Of a stretch of 64,000 bases of DNA, positions 9,473-18,724 are shown piece after piece (the first letter of the stretch is position 1; every line of letters begins with the position of its first letter). This DNA comes from Hydrogenophaga sp. Root209. GTDB taxonomy: Bacteria; Pseudomonadota; Gammaproteobacteria; Burkholderiales; Burkholderiaceae_C. A program made the position numbers and the translations under genes. The stretch is from the NCBI RefSeq assembly GCF_001428625.1, contig NZ_LMIE01000007.1, positions 100 to 64,099 of the forward strand. Direction: 5' to 3'. Under the pieces are notes generated by a model. It was not told where the DNA came from, did not search any database, and saw only the letters and a list, made by a program, of their open reading frames with translations.

Positions 9473-10044
9473 CGGGGCGGTTGAATCAGGACGGCAATCA
9501 AGGCAGCGTCATCACTCTGGGCTGTCAGCGTCCACGCACTGGGCTCATCGTGCCACCACAGCCCCTCGTCCGCTAAAAGGACATGACCGTTGGCGTGCCA
9601 GTGTCCGCGGCAGGCAAACAGCAGGCCGTGGGACTGCTGCGTTAAATGTGCTGCGCTGCTCAGCACCTGCACGCTGGCCGAACAGGCTGAGCGGCGGACC
9701 ATGACGTTGAAATCGTGGCAATCCGGGCCGAGCAGATCGGCTTGCACCACCCGCTCGCCAGCGAAGTCAAAGGGATGCAAGGGTTGGTCCAGACGGTGGC
9801 TGACCGTACCGTCAACCGATTGCAACGCCACGCCAGCACCTTCGAGTAAGGTGATCACGCGGTCCACGCCGGGAAAGGCGGAGAACGGCCCGCTGCTGGC
9901 GATGTGCGCGATGCTCACGCGCCAGTCGAAATCGGTGACGCCAGAGCCGGGCGGCCAACTCACGATTTCGCGCGTCAAGCCACCCCCGTTCTTCCAGGGC
10001 TGGGCCACCAGATCGGCACGCCTGAAACGGTGTACGTTGGTCAT
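9469..10044 (-). CDS. hutD: HutD/Ves family cupin protein
   Basis: A 191-residue HutD-family protein ([20 protein letters not shown] start, [12 protein letters not shown]). HutD is a bicupin of the Ves group found in many hut operons; in Pseudomonas fluorescens it limits excessive hut expression, possibly by binding formylglutamate (literature knowledge). The ATG at 10044 forms an ATGA overlap with the hutH stop and was preferred to the GTG two codons upstream. No catalytic function is assigned. Confidence 0.9.
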   Translation of the reverse strand: MTNVHRFRRADLVAQPWKNGGGLTREIVSWPPGSGVTDFDWRVSIAHIASSGPFSAFPGVDRVITLLEGAGVALQSVDGTVSHRLDQPLHPFDFAGERVVQADLLGPDCHDFNVMVRRSACSASVQVLSSAAHLTQQSHGLLFACRGHWHANGHVLLADEGLWWHDEPSAWTLTAQSDDAALIAVLIQPPR

Positions 10045-11579
10045 GTCCACAGTGATGCCAACATGTCCTGATGTGACCCGCTGAGCGCGCCCGAGAGCAC
10101 CAGCGACTTGGCGGCTTCGATGTCGGGCGCGAACAGGCGGTCGCGGTCGTAAAACGGCACCCGTTCACGCAGCATGGCGTGCGCCCTCTCCAAGCGTGGA
10201 CTGGTGGCCAGGGGCTTCAAGAAATCCACGCCTTGCGCGGCGGCCAGCCATTCGATCGCCAGGATGGTGCCCGTGTTGTCGGCCATCTCGGCCAGGCGAC
10301 GTCCCGCGAAGGTGGCCATGCTCACATGGTCCTCCTGGTTCGCACTGGTGGGCAGGCTGTCCACGCTGGCTGGATGGGCCAGCGATTTGTTCTCCGACGC
10401 CAGGGCGGCCGCCGTGACGTGGGCGATCATGAAGCCGCTGTTGAGGCCCGGGTTGTCCACCAAGAAGGGCGGCAGGCCGGAGAGGCTGCTGTCGATCAGC
10501 AGCGCGATGCGGCGCTCGGCAATCGCGCCGATTTCGGCGATCGCCAGGGCCAGCGTGTCGGCGGCGAAGGCCACCGGCTCGGCGTGGAAGTTGCCGCCCG
10601 ACAGCACATCGCCCGTGTCGGTGAAGACGAGCGGGTTGTCGGTCACCGCGTTGGCTTCGATCAGCAGGGTGCGTGCGGCCTGGCTGATGAGATCGCGGCA
10701 GGCGCCCATGACCTGCGGCTGGCAGCGCAGGCTGTAGGGGTCTTGCACGCGCTCGTCGTTGTCCAGGTGAGAGCGACGGATGGCGCTGCCTTCGAGCAGG
10801 GCGCGTGTCACGGCGGCCAGGGCGATCTGACCGGGCTGGCCGCGCGCGGCGTGGATGCGCGGATCGAAAGGCGCGTCGCTGCCCTTGGCCGCGTCCACGC
10901 TCAGGGCGCCGGTCACGGTGCCGGCTTCCAGCAGGCGCTCGGCCATGAACAGACCGTGCAAGGCCAGCGCGGTGGACACCTGCGTGCCGTTGATCAGCGC
11001 CAGACCTTCTTTGGCAGCGAGCGTGAGCGGCTCGATCCGCGCGGCCTTCAGGGCCTGGTGGGCGGGTATCACGGTGCCGTTCACGCGTACATCGCCTTCA
11101 CCTATCAGCGCCAGGGTCATGTGTGACAACGGCGCAAGATCGCCCGATGCGCCCACCGAGCCCTTGATCGGGATCAACGGCGTGATACCTGCATTGAGCA
11201 GGGCCATGATCGTGTGCACGACCACCGGTCGAACGCCGGAGTACCCGCGCGCCAGGCTCACCGCCTTCATCACCAGCACCAGCCGCACGGTGGCGTCGCT
11301 CATGGCCTCTCCGGTGCCCACAGAGTGGGACAGGATGAGGTTGCGCTGCAGCAGCTCCAGCTGTTCATCGGGGATGCGCGTCTTGGCGAGCTTGCCAAAA
11401 CCGGTGTTGATCCCATAGGCGGCGTCGCCTTTTTCGACAATGCGCTGGACGGTGGCCGCAGCGGTTTCCATCACCGCCTGCGCGGCGACGGGCAGCGCCA
11501 GGGGCGCCGGGCTTTGCCAGATCGCGCGCAGCGCGGCCAGAGTCATCTGGCCAGGGTTGAGAACCAAACTTGTGCTCAT
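10041..11579 (-). CDS. hutH: Histidine ammonia-lyase
   Basis: A 512-residue histidase that converts L-histidine to trans-urocanate and ammonia, the committed step. The Ala144-Ser145-Gly146 triad in [14 protein letters not shown] cyclises to the MIO electrophile. Other family blocks are [11 protein letters not shown] near residue 55, [18 protein letters not shown], and NQEDHVSM near the C terminus. Length equals typical HutH (about 505-515). It lies 13 bases behind hutU and overlaps hutD. Confidence 0.97.
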   Translation of the reverse strand: MSTSLVLNPGQMTLAALRAIWQSPAPLALPVAAQAVMETAAATVQRIVEKGDAAYGINTGFGKLAKTRIPDEQLELLQRNLILSHSVGTGEAMSDATVRLVLVMKAVSLARGYSGVRPVVVHTIMALLNAGITPLIPIKGSVGASGDLAPLSHMTLALIGEGDVRVNGTVIPAHQALKAARIEPLTLAAKEGLALINGTQVSTALALHGLFMAERLLEAGTVTGALSVDAAKGSDAPFDPRIHAARGQPGQIALAAVTRALLEGSAIRRSHLDNDERVQDPYSLRCQPQVMGACRDLISQAARTLLIEANAVTDNPLVFTDTGDVLSGGNFHAEPVAFAADTLALAIAEIGAIAERRIALLIDSSLSGLPPFLVDNPGLNSGFMIAHVTAAALASENKSLAHPASVDSLPTSANQEDHVSMATFAGRRLAEMADNTGTILAIEWLAAAQGVDFLKPLATSPRLERAHAMLRERVPFYDRDRLFAPDIEAAKSLVLSGALSGSHQDMLASLWT

Positions 11580-11592
11580 GGGGTGACCTGCT

Positions 11593-13290
11593 TCAGCCGA
11601 TCATGGGCAGGTTCAATCCTTGCTTTTTCGCGGTTTCGATCGCCAGTTCGTAACCGGCATCGGCGTGGCGCATCACGCCCGAGCCGCAGTCGTTGACCAG
11701 CACGCGCGCCAGGCGTTCGGCCGCGGCATCGGTGCCGTCGGCCACGATGACCATGCCCGAATGCTGCGAGTAGCCCATGCCGACGCCACCCCCGTGGTGC
11801 AGGCTGACCCAGCTCGCGCCGCCTGCGGTGTTGAGCAGGGCGTTGAGCAGCGGCCAGTCGCTCACTGCGTCGGTGCCGTCCATCATGGACTCAGTTTCTC
11901 GGTTGGGACTGGCCACAGAACCGGTGTCCAGGTGGTCACGACCAATCACGATGGGCGCCTTGAGCTCGCCGTTCTTCACCATCTCGTTGAAGGCCAGGCC
12001 CGCCAGGTGGCGCTCACCCAGACCCAGCCAGCAAATGCGTGCCGGCAGACCTTGGAAGGCGATGCGCTCGCGGGCCATGTCGAGCCAGCGGTGGGTGTGC
12101 TGGTTGTGGGGGAACAGCTCCTTGATCTTGGCGTCGGTCTTGTAGATGTCTTCCGGATCACCCGACAGTGCCACCCAGCGGAACGGCCCCTTGCCCTCGC
12201 AGAACAGCGGACGAATGTAGGCGGGCACGAAGCCGGGGAAGTCGAAGGCGTTCTTCACCCCTTGGTCGAACGCCACCTGGCGGATGTTGTTGCCGTAGTC
12301 CACGGTGGGAATGCCCATGGATTGAAAGTCGAGCATGGCTTGCACATGCACCGCACAGCTCTTGGCGGCAGCGTCGGTGAGCTGCGCATGCTGAGCCGGC
12401 GTGCGCTGGGCTTCTTTCCACTGCGCCACGGTCCAGCCGCTGGGCAGGTAGCCGTTGATCAGGTCGTGGGCGGAGGTCTGGTCGGTCACCAGGTCGGGCT
12501 TGATGCCGCCGGCTTTCGCTCGCTTGACCAGCTCGGGCAGGATGTCGGCGGCGTTGCCCAGCAGAGCAATGGACACGGCCTCTTTTTTCGCCGTGTGGTG
12601 GGCAATCAAGGCCAGCGCATCATCGATATCCTTGGCCTGCTTGTCCACGTAGCGCGTGCGCAGTCGGAATTCGATGCTGCTTTGCTGGCATTCGATGTTG
12701 AGCGAGCAGGCGCCGGCCAGCGTGGCGGCCAGGGGTTGCGCACCCCCCATGCCACCCAGGCCTGCGGTCAGAATCCATTTACCGGAAAGATCGTTGTTGT
12801 AGTGCTGGCGTCCGGCCTCGACGAAGGTCTCGAACGTGCCCTGCACGATGCCCTGGCTACCGATGTAGATCCAGCTGCCGGCCGTCATCTGGCCGTACAT
12901 GAACAAACCCTTGCGGTCGAGTTCGTTGAAGTGTTCCCAGTTGGCCCACTTGGGCACCAGGTTGGAGTTGGCGATCAAGACGCGCGGCGCGTTCGAGTGG
13001 GTCTTGAAAACCCCGACAGGTTTACCGGACTGCACCAGCAGGGTCTCATCGTCGTTCAGATCTTTCAGCGAAGCGAGGATCTGGTCGAAACAGGCCCAGT
13101 CGCGCGCCGCGCGGCCGATGCCGCCGTACACGACGAGATGCTGCGGGTTCTCGGCCACTTCCGGGTCGAGGTTGTTCTGGATCATGCGGAAGGCGGCTTC
13201 GGCGATCCAGTTTTTGCAGCTGAGTTCGCTGCCGCGAGGGGCGCGGATGACGCGGGTGGGGTCGAAACGAGGGTCGTTGTTGGAGGTCAT
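11593..13290 (-). CDS. hutU: Urocanate hydratase
   Basis: A 565-residue urocanase that adds water to urocanate using tightly bound NAD+ as electrophile, giving imidazolonepropionate. Conserved segments include [13 protein letters not shown] (NAD-binding glycine-rich turn), [11 protein letters not shown], and [12 protein letters not shown] with the active-site region. The start ATG at 13290 follows AGGAGATAAATC. Length is standard (about 555-570). It is the first catabolic gene after the transporter genes of the operon. Confidence 0.97.
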   Translation of the reverse strand: MTSNNDPRFDPTRVIRAPRGSELSCKNWIAEAAFRMIQNNLDPEVAENPQHLVVYGGIGRAARDWACFDQILASLKDLNDDETLLVQSGKPVGVFKTHSNAPRVLIANSNLVPKWANWEHFNELDRKGLFMYGQMTAGSWIYIGSQGIVQGTFETFVEAGRQHYNNDLSGKWILTAGLGGMGGAQPLAATLAGACSLNIECQQSSIEFRLRTRYVDKQAKDIDDALALIAHHTAKKEAVSIALLGNAADILPELVKRAKAGGIKPDLVTDQTSAHDLINGYLPSGWTVAQWKEAQRTPAQHAQLTDAAAKSCAVHVQAMLDFQSMGIPTVDYGNNIRQVAFDQGVKNAFDFPGFVPAYIRPLFCEGKGPFRWVALSGDPEDIYKTDAKIKELFPHNQHTHRWLDMARERIAFQGLPARICWLGLGERHLAGLAFNEMVKNGELKAPIVIGRDHLDTGSVASPNRETESMMDGTDAVSDWPLLNALLNTAGGASWVSLHHGGGVGMGYSQHSGMVIVADGTDAAAERLARVLVNDCGSGVMRHADAGYELAIETAKKQGLNLPMIG

Positions 13291-13324
13291 GATTTATCTC
13301 CTGAAAGGGCTGTGAAAAAGAGGC

Positions 13325-14029
13325 TCAATGCAGGCCGAGATAGGCTGCGGTGAGTTGGGGGTCATTCCGGGCGGCTTCGGCGGTGCCTTGCCAGACCGTG
13401 CTGCCGGACTCCAGGACGCAGACGTCGTCTGCGATCTTCAGCACGCGCTCGGTGTTCTGCTCCACCAGCAACACTGTCATGCCGTCGCTGCGCAACTGGA
13501 TGAGCGCCTGGTAGCAAAGATCGATGATCTTGGGCATGAGGCCCAGGGAGAGCTCGTCGATCATGATGAGGCGCGGTCGCGTCATGAGCGCACGACCAAT
13601 GGCCAGCATCTGCTGTTCACCGCCCGACAGGTTGCCGGCCAGGGAGTTCAATCGCTCGCCCAGGCGCGGGAACAGCGCCAGCACACGGTCGCGGTCTTGC
13701 GCAAACACCTGCGCAGGCTGCACCATGCCGCCCACGCGCAGGTTGTCCTCCACGCTGAGGTCTTTGAACAGCCGCCGGCCCTCGGGTGAGATGGCGATGC
13801 CCTTGCGCACACGCTCGGTCGGCCCCATCGCTGAAATGTCTTCACCATCAAGCTGGATGGTGCCGCCTTGGCGTTGAACGTGCCCGGCGATACACATCAA
13901 GGTGGACGACTTGCCAGCGCCATTGGCTCCCAGCAAGCCGGTGATGGTGCCCGGGCGCAGCGACAAGGAGAGCCCGTGGACGGCCTGAAACGCACCGTAG
14001 CCGCAGGAAATGGATGTGAGGTCAAGCAT
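13325..14029 (-). CDS. HAAT-type ABC transporter ATP-binding protein (LivF-like), hut operon
   Basis: A 234-residue ABC ATPase of the LivF type. Walker A is GANGAGKSS (about 35-43), the signature LSGGEQQM, and Walker B LIMIDE. It would power one half of an importer of the branched-chain amino-acid family (HAAT). The ATG at 14029 overlaps the upstream LivG-like gene by 8 bases. Since the operon continues into hutU 34 bases downstream, the likely cargo is histidine or urocanate rather than leucine (inference from context). Confidence 0.92.
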   Translation of the reverse strand: MLDLTSISCGYGAFQAVHGLSLSLRPGTITGLLGANGAGKSSTLMCIAGHVQRQGGTIQLDGEDISAMGPTERVRKGIAISPEGRRLFKDLSVEDNLRVGGMVQPAQVFAQDRDRVLALFPRLGERLNSLAGNLSGGEQQMLAIGRALMTRPRLIMIDELSLGLMPKIIDLCYQALIQLRSDGMTVLLVEQNTERVLKIADDVCVLESGSTVWQGTAEAARNDPQLTAAYLGLH

Positions 14030-14843
14030 GTTGCTCCTCCGAATCGGGATGGGCACCCGCCGCCGCCGCACCCACGGTGTCGCCACCCAGGTAGGCGGCA
14101 CGCACGACCGGATCGGCCATCACGGTGCGCGGTTCGCCGTCACCAATCTTCTTGCCGTTGTCCAGCACGACCAGGCGCCGACAGATGCGCATGACCTCAC
14201 CCAGGTTGTGTTCGATCAGCACGACGGTCAAGCCTAGCTGGTTGATCTCGGCGATGGTCGTTGCAAGGGCGTGGGCCTCCTGGGAATTCAGGCCGGCCAG
14301 GGGTTCGTCGAGCAACAGCAGGCGCGGCTTGAGCGCCAGGGCACGCGCCAGCTCCAGGCGCTTGAGCACCCCCAGGGGCTGGATGCCCGGTCTCTGCGAC
14401 GCCATGCTGGCGATGCCTACGCGCGCCAGTTCGACCTGGGCCACCCCCAGCTCCCGTTCGGTGGACACATTGAGCAAGGCGCGCAGCGGACTGATGGTCT
14501 TGCCACTGGCTGCCGCCATGGCGACGTTGTCGGCAATGCTGATGTCCCGCAGGGGTTTGACCAGTTGCTGCGACAAGGACATGCCGCGCTGGATGCGTTG
14601 GTGGATCGGCAGTCCGTTGAGCGACTCACCGGCCAGTGACACGCTGCCCTCCGTGGGCTGCACCACGCCAATGATGGAGCGCATCATCGTGGTCTTGCCC
14701 GCGCCGTTGGGACCGATAAGTCCGAGCAGGTCCCCCTCGTGAACTTCGAAAGACACATCGTCCACAGCGGTCAGTCCGCCGAAGCGCACGGTGACGTGAT
14801 CCACCTTCAGCAGAGGGGCGCCGGAATCAGGAGACTTGCTCAT
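14022..14843 (-). CDS. HAAT-type ABC transporter ATP-binding protein (LivG-like), hut operon
   Basis: A 273-residue ABC ATPase of the LivG type, with Walker A GPNGAGKTT, Walker B LLLLDEP and the LivG-type C-terminal extension. The signature region reads QPLGVLKRLELARAL, that is, the canonical LSGGQ is degenerate (LGVLKR). This variation is seen here and could lower ATPase coupling or reflect a subgroup. The ATG at 14843 overlaps the LivM-like stop in ATGA. The open frame continues far upstream but that part is antisense-like sequence within livM, not protein. Confidence 0.9.
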   Translation of the reverse strand: MSKSPDSGAPLLKVDHVTVRFGGLTAVDDVSFEVHEGDLLGLIGPNGAGKTTMMRSIIGVVQPTEGSVSLAGESLNGLPIHQRIQRGMSLSQQLVKPLRDISIADNVAMAAASGKTISPLRALLNVSTERELGVAQVELARVGIASMASQRPGIQPLGVLKRLELARALALKPRLLLLDEPLAGLNSQEAHALATTIAEINQLGLTVVLIEHNLGEVMRICRRLVVLDNGKKIGDGEPRTVMADPVVRAAYLGGDTVGAAAAGAHPDSEEQHA

Positions 14844-15700
14844 GATTGGCCTCCTTGAGCAGGCGCTTTCGCCGTGAAAAGGCGTTTGGCCAGCCCGGTC
14901 ATGCCACCAGGAGAGAAACGCATCATGAGGAACAGCAACCCCCCGTAGACCAGCAGCTTGTAGTCGCCGATCACCTGGAACCAGGCCGGCAACACCGACA
15001 GCAGAGCGGCCGCAATAATGACGCCCGGCACCGAACCGATGCCACCGAAGACCACCATGGACAACACGGTGATGGACTCCACGAAGCCAAAGCTCTCGGC
15101 TCCGATGAAGTTCAGGTGGTAGGCATAGAACGCGCCCGAGAGGCCGGCCAGCGCTGTGCCCATGGCAAAGGCGGCCAGCTTGTAGCGCGGCACGTCGATG
15201 CCCAGCACACGCATGGTGTCTTCGTCTTCGGCAATGCCGATGAACACCCGACCCATCCAGCTGCGCTTGATGTACACACTCAAGGCGGCGACGGCGGCAC
15301 ACACGACCAAGGCCAGCGCCATGAAGCCCACACGGCCCAGACCATGGTCGGGGATGGACGAGATGCCCAGCTCCCCGCCCAGCACGTCCTGTTGTCGAAC
15401 AATGCCCACGAACAGGAAGCCCACCCCCATGGTGGTGATGGCCAGGAAGTCGGCGCGCACGCGCAGCGAGGCCAGACCAACGATCACGCCCAGCAGCCCG
15501 GCGAGGATCATCGCCAAAGGCAAGGTGGCAAGAAACGGCCAGCCTGCCTGGCCCAGCATCGCGGCCGCGTAAGCTCCGACCCCTTGAAAGGTGGCGTGGC
15601 CCAGGCTGATCTGACCGCAGAAACCCGTGATCAGGTTGAGCGAGAGGGCGAACATCACTGCGATCGCCATGGTGGTCAGCAGGGAGATTTCGTAGTTCAT
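14840..15700 (-). CDS. HAAT-type ABC transporter permease (LivM-like), hut operon
   Basis: A 286-residue inner-membrane permease with about eight to nine hydrophobic segments and the LivM hallmark NLITGFCGQISLGHA near residue 25, followed by LRVRADFLAITTMG. It pairs with the LivH-like permease to form the channel. It starts 17 bases after the LivH-like stop. The LivM type often has a long N-terminal extension; this is a short version. Confidence 0.92.
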   Translation of the reverse strand: MNYEISLLTTMAIAVMFALSLNLITGFCGQISLGHATFQGVGAYAAAMLGQAGWPFLATLPLAMILAGLLGVIVGLASLRVRADFLAITTMGVGFLFVGIVRQQDVLGGELGISSIPDHGLGRVGFMALALVVCAAVAALSVYIKRSWMGRVFIGIAEDEDTMRVLGIDVPRYKLAAFAMGTALAGLSGAFYAYHLNFIGAESFGFVESITVLSMVVFGGIGSVPGVIIAAALLSVLPAWFQVIGDYKLLVYGGLLFLMMRFSPGGMTGLAKRLFTAKAPAQGGQS

Positions 15701-15717
15701 GGTGTGTGGCTTCCTCT

Positions 15718-16581
15718 TCAGCGGCGGGCAAACAGGCCCTGAGGACGCACCATCAACACGGCAATCAGGAAAGCGAACGCGATGGCGTTGCGGTCCAGGA
15801 AGTTGCCCAGGTAGATCGTGCCGAAAGATTCGATGACACCGAGCAGCAAGGCGGCGGCCAGCGTGCCAGGCACCGAGCCGAGCCCTCCCAGCACGATGAT
15901 TGCCAGGGCCTTGTAGGACGGCACGCTGCCCATGGTCGGCTCGACCAGATTGTTCAGCAAGGCCACCCACACGCCAGCGAATCCCGCCAGCGCCGAACCC
16001 ACGAAGAAGTTGATGTCACGCACCCGACGCAGCGAAATGCCAAAGGACTCTGCCATCTGCGGGTCCGAGACCGTGGCCTGGCACGCAATGCCCACGCGGG
16101 TGCGCGCTTGCAGCCAGGCCAGGACGCCGATGATCACCGCCGTGCTGAGCATCACCAGCAGCTCGGCCAGCTTGAATTGCAGTCCGCCCCCGATGGGGAT
16201 TTGCTGTTGCAACGCAGGGTTGGCGAACGACATGCCCTGTGCGCCGAAGATGATGCGAAACGCTTCTTCCGAGGCGATGAAGAGCCCGATGGACGCGATC
16301 AGTGCCACGTACGGCGGCTGACTCAGCAGAGGCTGGTAGGCCAGCCGGAACATGACCACGCCCCCGAAACCCGCAACCAAGGCCGCGCAAAGAAAGCCCA
16401 GGGCAAGGCTGCCGCTGGCGTTGCACACCAGCACGCCAACATAGCCACCGAGCGTGAACAGCGCCGCGTGTGCCACATGGAGGATGCGCAGCAGGCCATA
16501 GACCAGGGTGAGCCCCAGCGCCACGAGGGCGTAGATGCTGCCCTGGATCAGGCCTTGCGCGACGAGTTCGATCGCGAGCAT
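15718..16581 (-). CDS. HAAT-type ABC transporter permease (LivH-like), hut operon
   Basis: A 287-residue integral membrane protein with the LivH features: GSIYALVALGLTLVYG near residue 15, and VLGGLGSVPGTLAAA before the C-terminal helix. It forms the second half of the channel. Its start lies 15 bases behind the substrate-binding protein gene, in the usual order binding protein, H, M, G, F. Confidence 0.93.
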   Translation of the reverse strand: MLAIELVAQGLIQGSIYALVALGLTLVYGLLRILHVAHAALFTLGGYVGVLVCNASGSLALGFLCAALVAGFGGVVMFRLAYQPLLSQPPYVALIASIGLFIASEEAFRIIFGAQGMSFANPALQQQIPIGGGLQFKLAELLVMLSTAVIIGVLAWLQARTRVGIACQATVSDPQMAESFGISLRRVRDINFFVGSALAGFAGVWVALLNNLVEPTMGSVPSYKALAIIVLGGLGSVPGTLAAALLLGVIESFGTIYLGNFLDRNAIAFAFLIAVLMVRPQGLFARR

Positions 16582-16596
16582 GGTCGGATCCCCGGC

Positions 16597-17754
16597 TTAC
16601 TTGGTTTTGGTGGGCGGGGCCAGCAGCACTGGGTCGGAAATGACCGAGTGGCGACGGAAGGCTTTGTCCTTGACGATTTGCACCTGGATGTCCTTTTTCA
16701 CTTCGTGCAGGTCATTGAACGCCAGCCTGCCGATAGGCATGTCGTAGCTGCCAGCTGCGATGGCATCGCGCAAAGCCGCGCCGCCTTTACCGCCGGTTTT
16801 CTTCAAGCCTTCAATGGCCACCGCCGTGGCGGTGAAGGAAGCTGCGGCGACCATGTCGGCGCCCGAACCGGTGGCCTTGCGGTAGTCGGCCAGGAAGGCC
16901 TTGGTCGCTGGCGCGTCGGAGTCACGGTCCAACGAAGTGGTCACGAACGTACCCTCGGAAGCTGGGCCGGCGATTTCGATGAACTTGTCGGAGTCGTACC
17001 CCTCCTGGCCGATGATCGGAGCGGTCACCCCGGCAGCGCGCAGCTGGCTCACCAGCGGGCCAGCCGTGAAGAAGTAGCCCGAGGCATAGATCACATCTGG
17101 GTTGTCGGATTTCACCTTGCTCACCAGCGGGCCAAACTGGCGGTCAGGCATGCCGTACTCGTACTCGTTGACGATGTTGATGCCCAGCTTGGGCGCAGCC
17201 TCCTTGAAGCCGGCAGCCAATGCCTGGCCAAAGTCGTTCTTCAGCGTCACAAGCACCACGTTCTTCTTGCCCAGGTTCTGCACCAGCTTGGCGCCACCCC
17301 GACCCTGGACCTCGCCCATGGCAGAAACGCGGAACATGTAGTCACCAGCCAGGGTGATGTCGGGATGAATGGCGTAGGCCACGACGTAGGGCACCTGGGC
17401 ACGTTGGAAAATCGAAGCCGCAGCACGCGTGGACCCGGAGTACGAACCAGAGACGGCCACAACCACCTGGTCCTTTTCGACCATCTTGGTCGCCGACGGC
17501 ACGGCTTCTTTCGGAGAAGCCTGGTCGTCGTAGATCACCAGTTCGATTTTCTGGCCGGCCACGCCGCCTTTGGCGTTGGCTTGTTCGACGGCCAGCTTGG
17601 CCCCGTCCAACGCCGATTTGCCGTCGGCTGCGGCAAAACCTGTCAAGGGAACATTGAAGCCCAGCTTGAGCTGAGCCCAGGAAGGCGAAGCGGAAAATGC
17701 CATGGCCGCAGCAACGACTGGCAGCAATAAAAAGCGGGTGGTGCGGGATTTCAT
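16597..17754 (-). CDS. HAAT-type ABC transporter substrate-binding protein, hut operon
   Basis: A 385-residue periplasmic binding protein of the Leu/Ile/Val-binding type 1 fold. The N terminus is a typical Sec signal (charged, hydrophobic stretch, then PSWA cleavage site near residue 27), then LKLGFNVPLTGFAAADGKSALDG. It is the first gene of the transcript and faces hutC across the operator region. A hut-embedded HAAT transporter with its own binding protein most likely imports histidine or urocanate (inference). Confidence 0.92.
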   Translation of the reverse strand: MKSRTTRFLLLPVVAAAMAFSASPSWAQLKLGFNVPLTGFAAADGKSALDGAKLAVEQANAKGGVAGQKIELVIYDDQASPKEAVPSATKMVEKDQVVVAVSGSYSGSTRAAASIFQRAQVPYVVAYAIHPDITLAGDYMFRVSAMGEVQGRGGAKLVQNLGKKNVVLVTLKNDFGQALAAGFKEAAPKLGINIVNEYEYGMPDRQFGPLVSKVKSDNPDVIYASGYFFTAGPLVSQLRAAGVTAPIIGQEGYDSDKFIEIAGPASEGTFVTTSLDRDSDAPATKAFLADYRKATGSGADMVAAASFTATAVAIEGLKKTGGKGGAALRDAIAAGSYDMPIGRLAFNDLHEVKKDIQVQIVKDKAFRRHSVISDPVLLAPPTKTK

Positions 17755-17821
17755 GAACAGGTCCTTTCGGTGGCGGGCGTTGGATCAGGGTTGCCCAGGC
17801 TTGACAGGTGGGTGCGCGGCT

Positions 17822-17870
17822 TATACATATACAACTATCATGAAAAACAAAGCAAGTTGTATATACATTT
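17822..17870. promoter_or_regulatory. Predicted HutC operators in the hut divergent promoter
   Basis: The 193-base gap between the hut transporter and hutC contains a perfect palindrome TGTATATACA (17858-17867), within GTTGTATATACATT. An inverted copy of the same half-site, TATACAAC, lies at 17828-17835 and pairs with GTTGTATA at 17856-17863 across a 20-base spacer. Known HutC operators are TGTA..TACA palindromes of this kind. HutC would repress both directions and be released by urocanate. The area is strikingly AT-rich against the genome, as expected for promoters. Confidence 0.7.
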
Positions 17871-17947
17871 GAGCGAAATCAGAATGTACTGAGCACCGAA
17901 ACCCCTGTCAATGGTGTTTCTGCCAACCACGGGAAAACCCTTAAACA

Positions 17948-18667
17948 ATGACCAAAGCCTCGTTGACCACCAAACGCCAGCCCGCCTTCCAGACGGTCAA
18001 GATCCACGTCCTGACCAAGATCCATGACGGTGTGTGGAAGGAAGGGGAAGCCATTCCCACCGAAGAAGCTTTGGCGCGCGAATTCGGCGTATCGCGCATG
18101 ACGGTGAATCGTGCGATCCGCGAACTGTCAGACGAACAGATCGTCGAGCGGATCCAGGGCTCGGGCACCTACGTGGCCCAACAAAAGTACCAGTCCACCC
18201 TGGTCGAAATCCGCAACATCGCCGATGAGATCGCTGCGCGCGGCCACAGGCACCGCAGCGAGCTGCACCGTCTGGAGCGCATGAAGGCAGGGGAAACGCT
18301 GGGACGTCGCTTCAAAATGCAGGCCGATCAGGTCCTGTACCACTCGGTGGTTGTGCACTTTGAAAACGGACACCCGATTCAGGTCGAAGACCGTCATGTC
18401 AACCCCAGCGTGGCCCCCGACTACCTCGCACAGGACTTCAACGGACTGACGCCCAATGCCTACCTGATGCGCGTGGCGCCGCTGCAAGGCGTGCACTTTG
18501 AAATTGAGGCGTGCCTGCCCCCCAGTCATATTCGCGAGATGTTGCACATGCCCGCCGACGAACCTTGTCTGGTGCTGCACAGGCAAACCCAATCGATGGG
18601 ACAGGTAGCCTCCGTGGCCGTCATGTGGCACCCCGCCTCACGCTACCGCTTCACCGGCCACTTTTGA
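17948..18667 (+). CDS. hutC: Histidine utilisation repressor, GntR/HutC family
   Basis: A 239-residue GntR-type regulator. The winged helix at about 15-75 contains EEALAREFGVSRMTVNRAIREL, and the C-terminal UTRA ligand domain covers about 95-235. HutC proteins bind urocanate as inducer (family knowledge). It is divergent from the hut operon with palindromic operators in between, exactly the expected autoregulated layout. Confidence 0.94.
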   Translation: MTKASLTTKRQPAFQTVKIHVLTKIHDGVWKEGEAIPTEEALAREFGVSRMTVNRAIRELSDEQIVERIQGSGTYVAQQKYQSTLVEIRNIADEIAARGHRHRSELHRLERMKAGETLGRRFKMQADQVLYHSVVVHFENGHPIQVEDRHVNPSVAPDYLAQDFNGLTPNAYLMRVAPLQGVHFEIEACLPPSHIREMLHMPADEPCLVLHRQTQSMGQVASVAVMWHPASRYRFTGHF

Positions 18668-18724
18668 AGCATTGGCGCTGCAGGGACAAATGCAGATGCA
18701 CCAACGTTGCACCAGCGATGGAGA

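Noticed and set aside
14341-14420. Degenerate ABC signature in the hut LivG-like ATPase as a sign of inactivation
   Set aside because: The second LivG-like protein at 62621 also has a non-canonical signature, so this is normal for the LivG group.
14022-15731. Long version of the LivG-like gene
   Set aside because: The extra 296 codons lie over livM in another frame and look like shadow sequence; the true start at 14843 has an ATGA overlap.
15706-17730. 674-codon plus-strand frame opposite the livH and binding-protein genes
   Set aside because: Antisense shadow in GC-rich DNA; composition full of His, Gln and Arg, no domain, and the opposite strand has clear genes.
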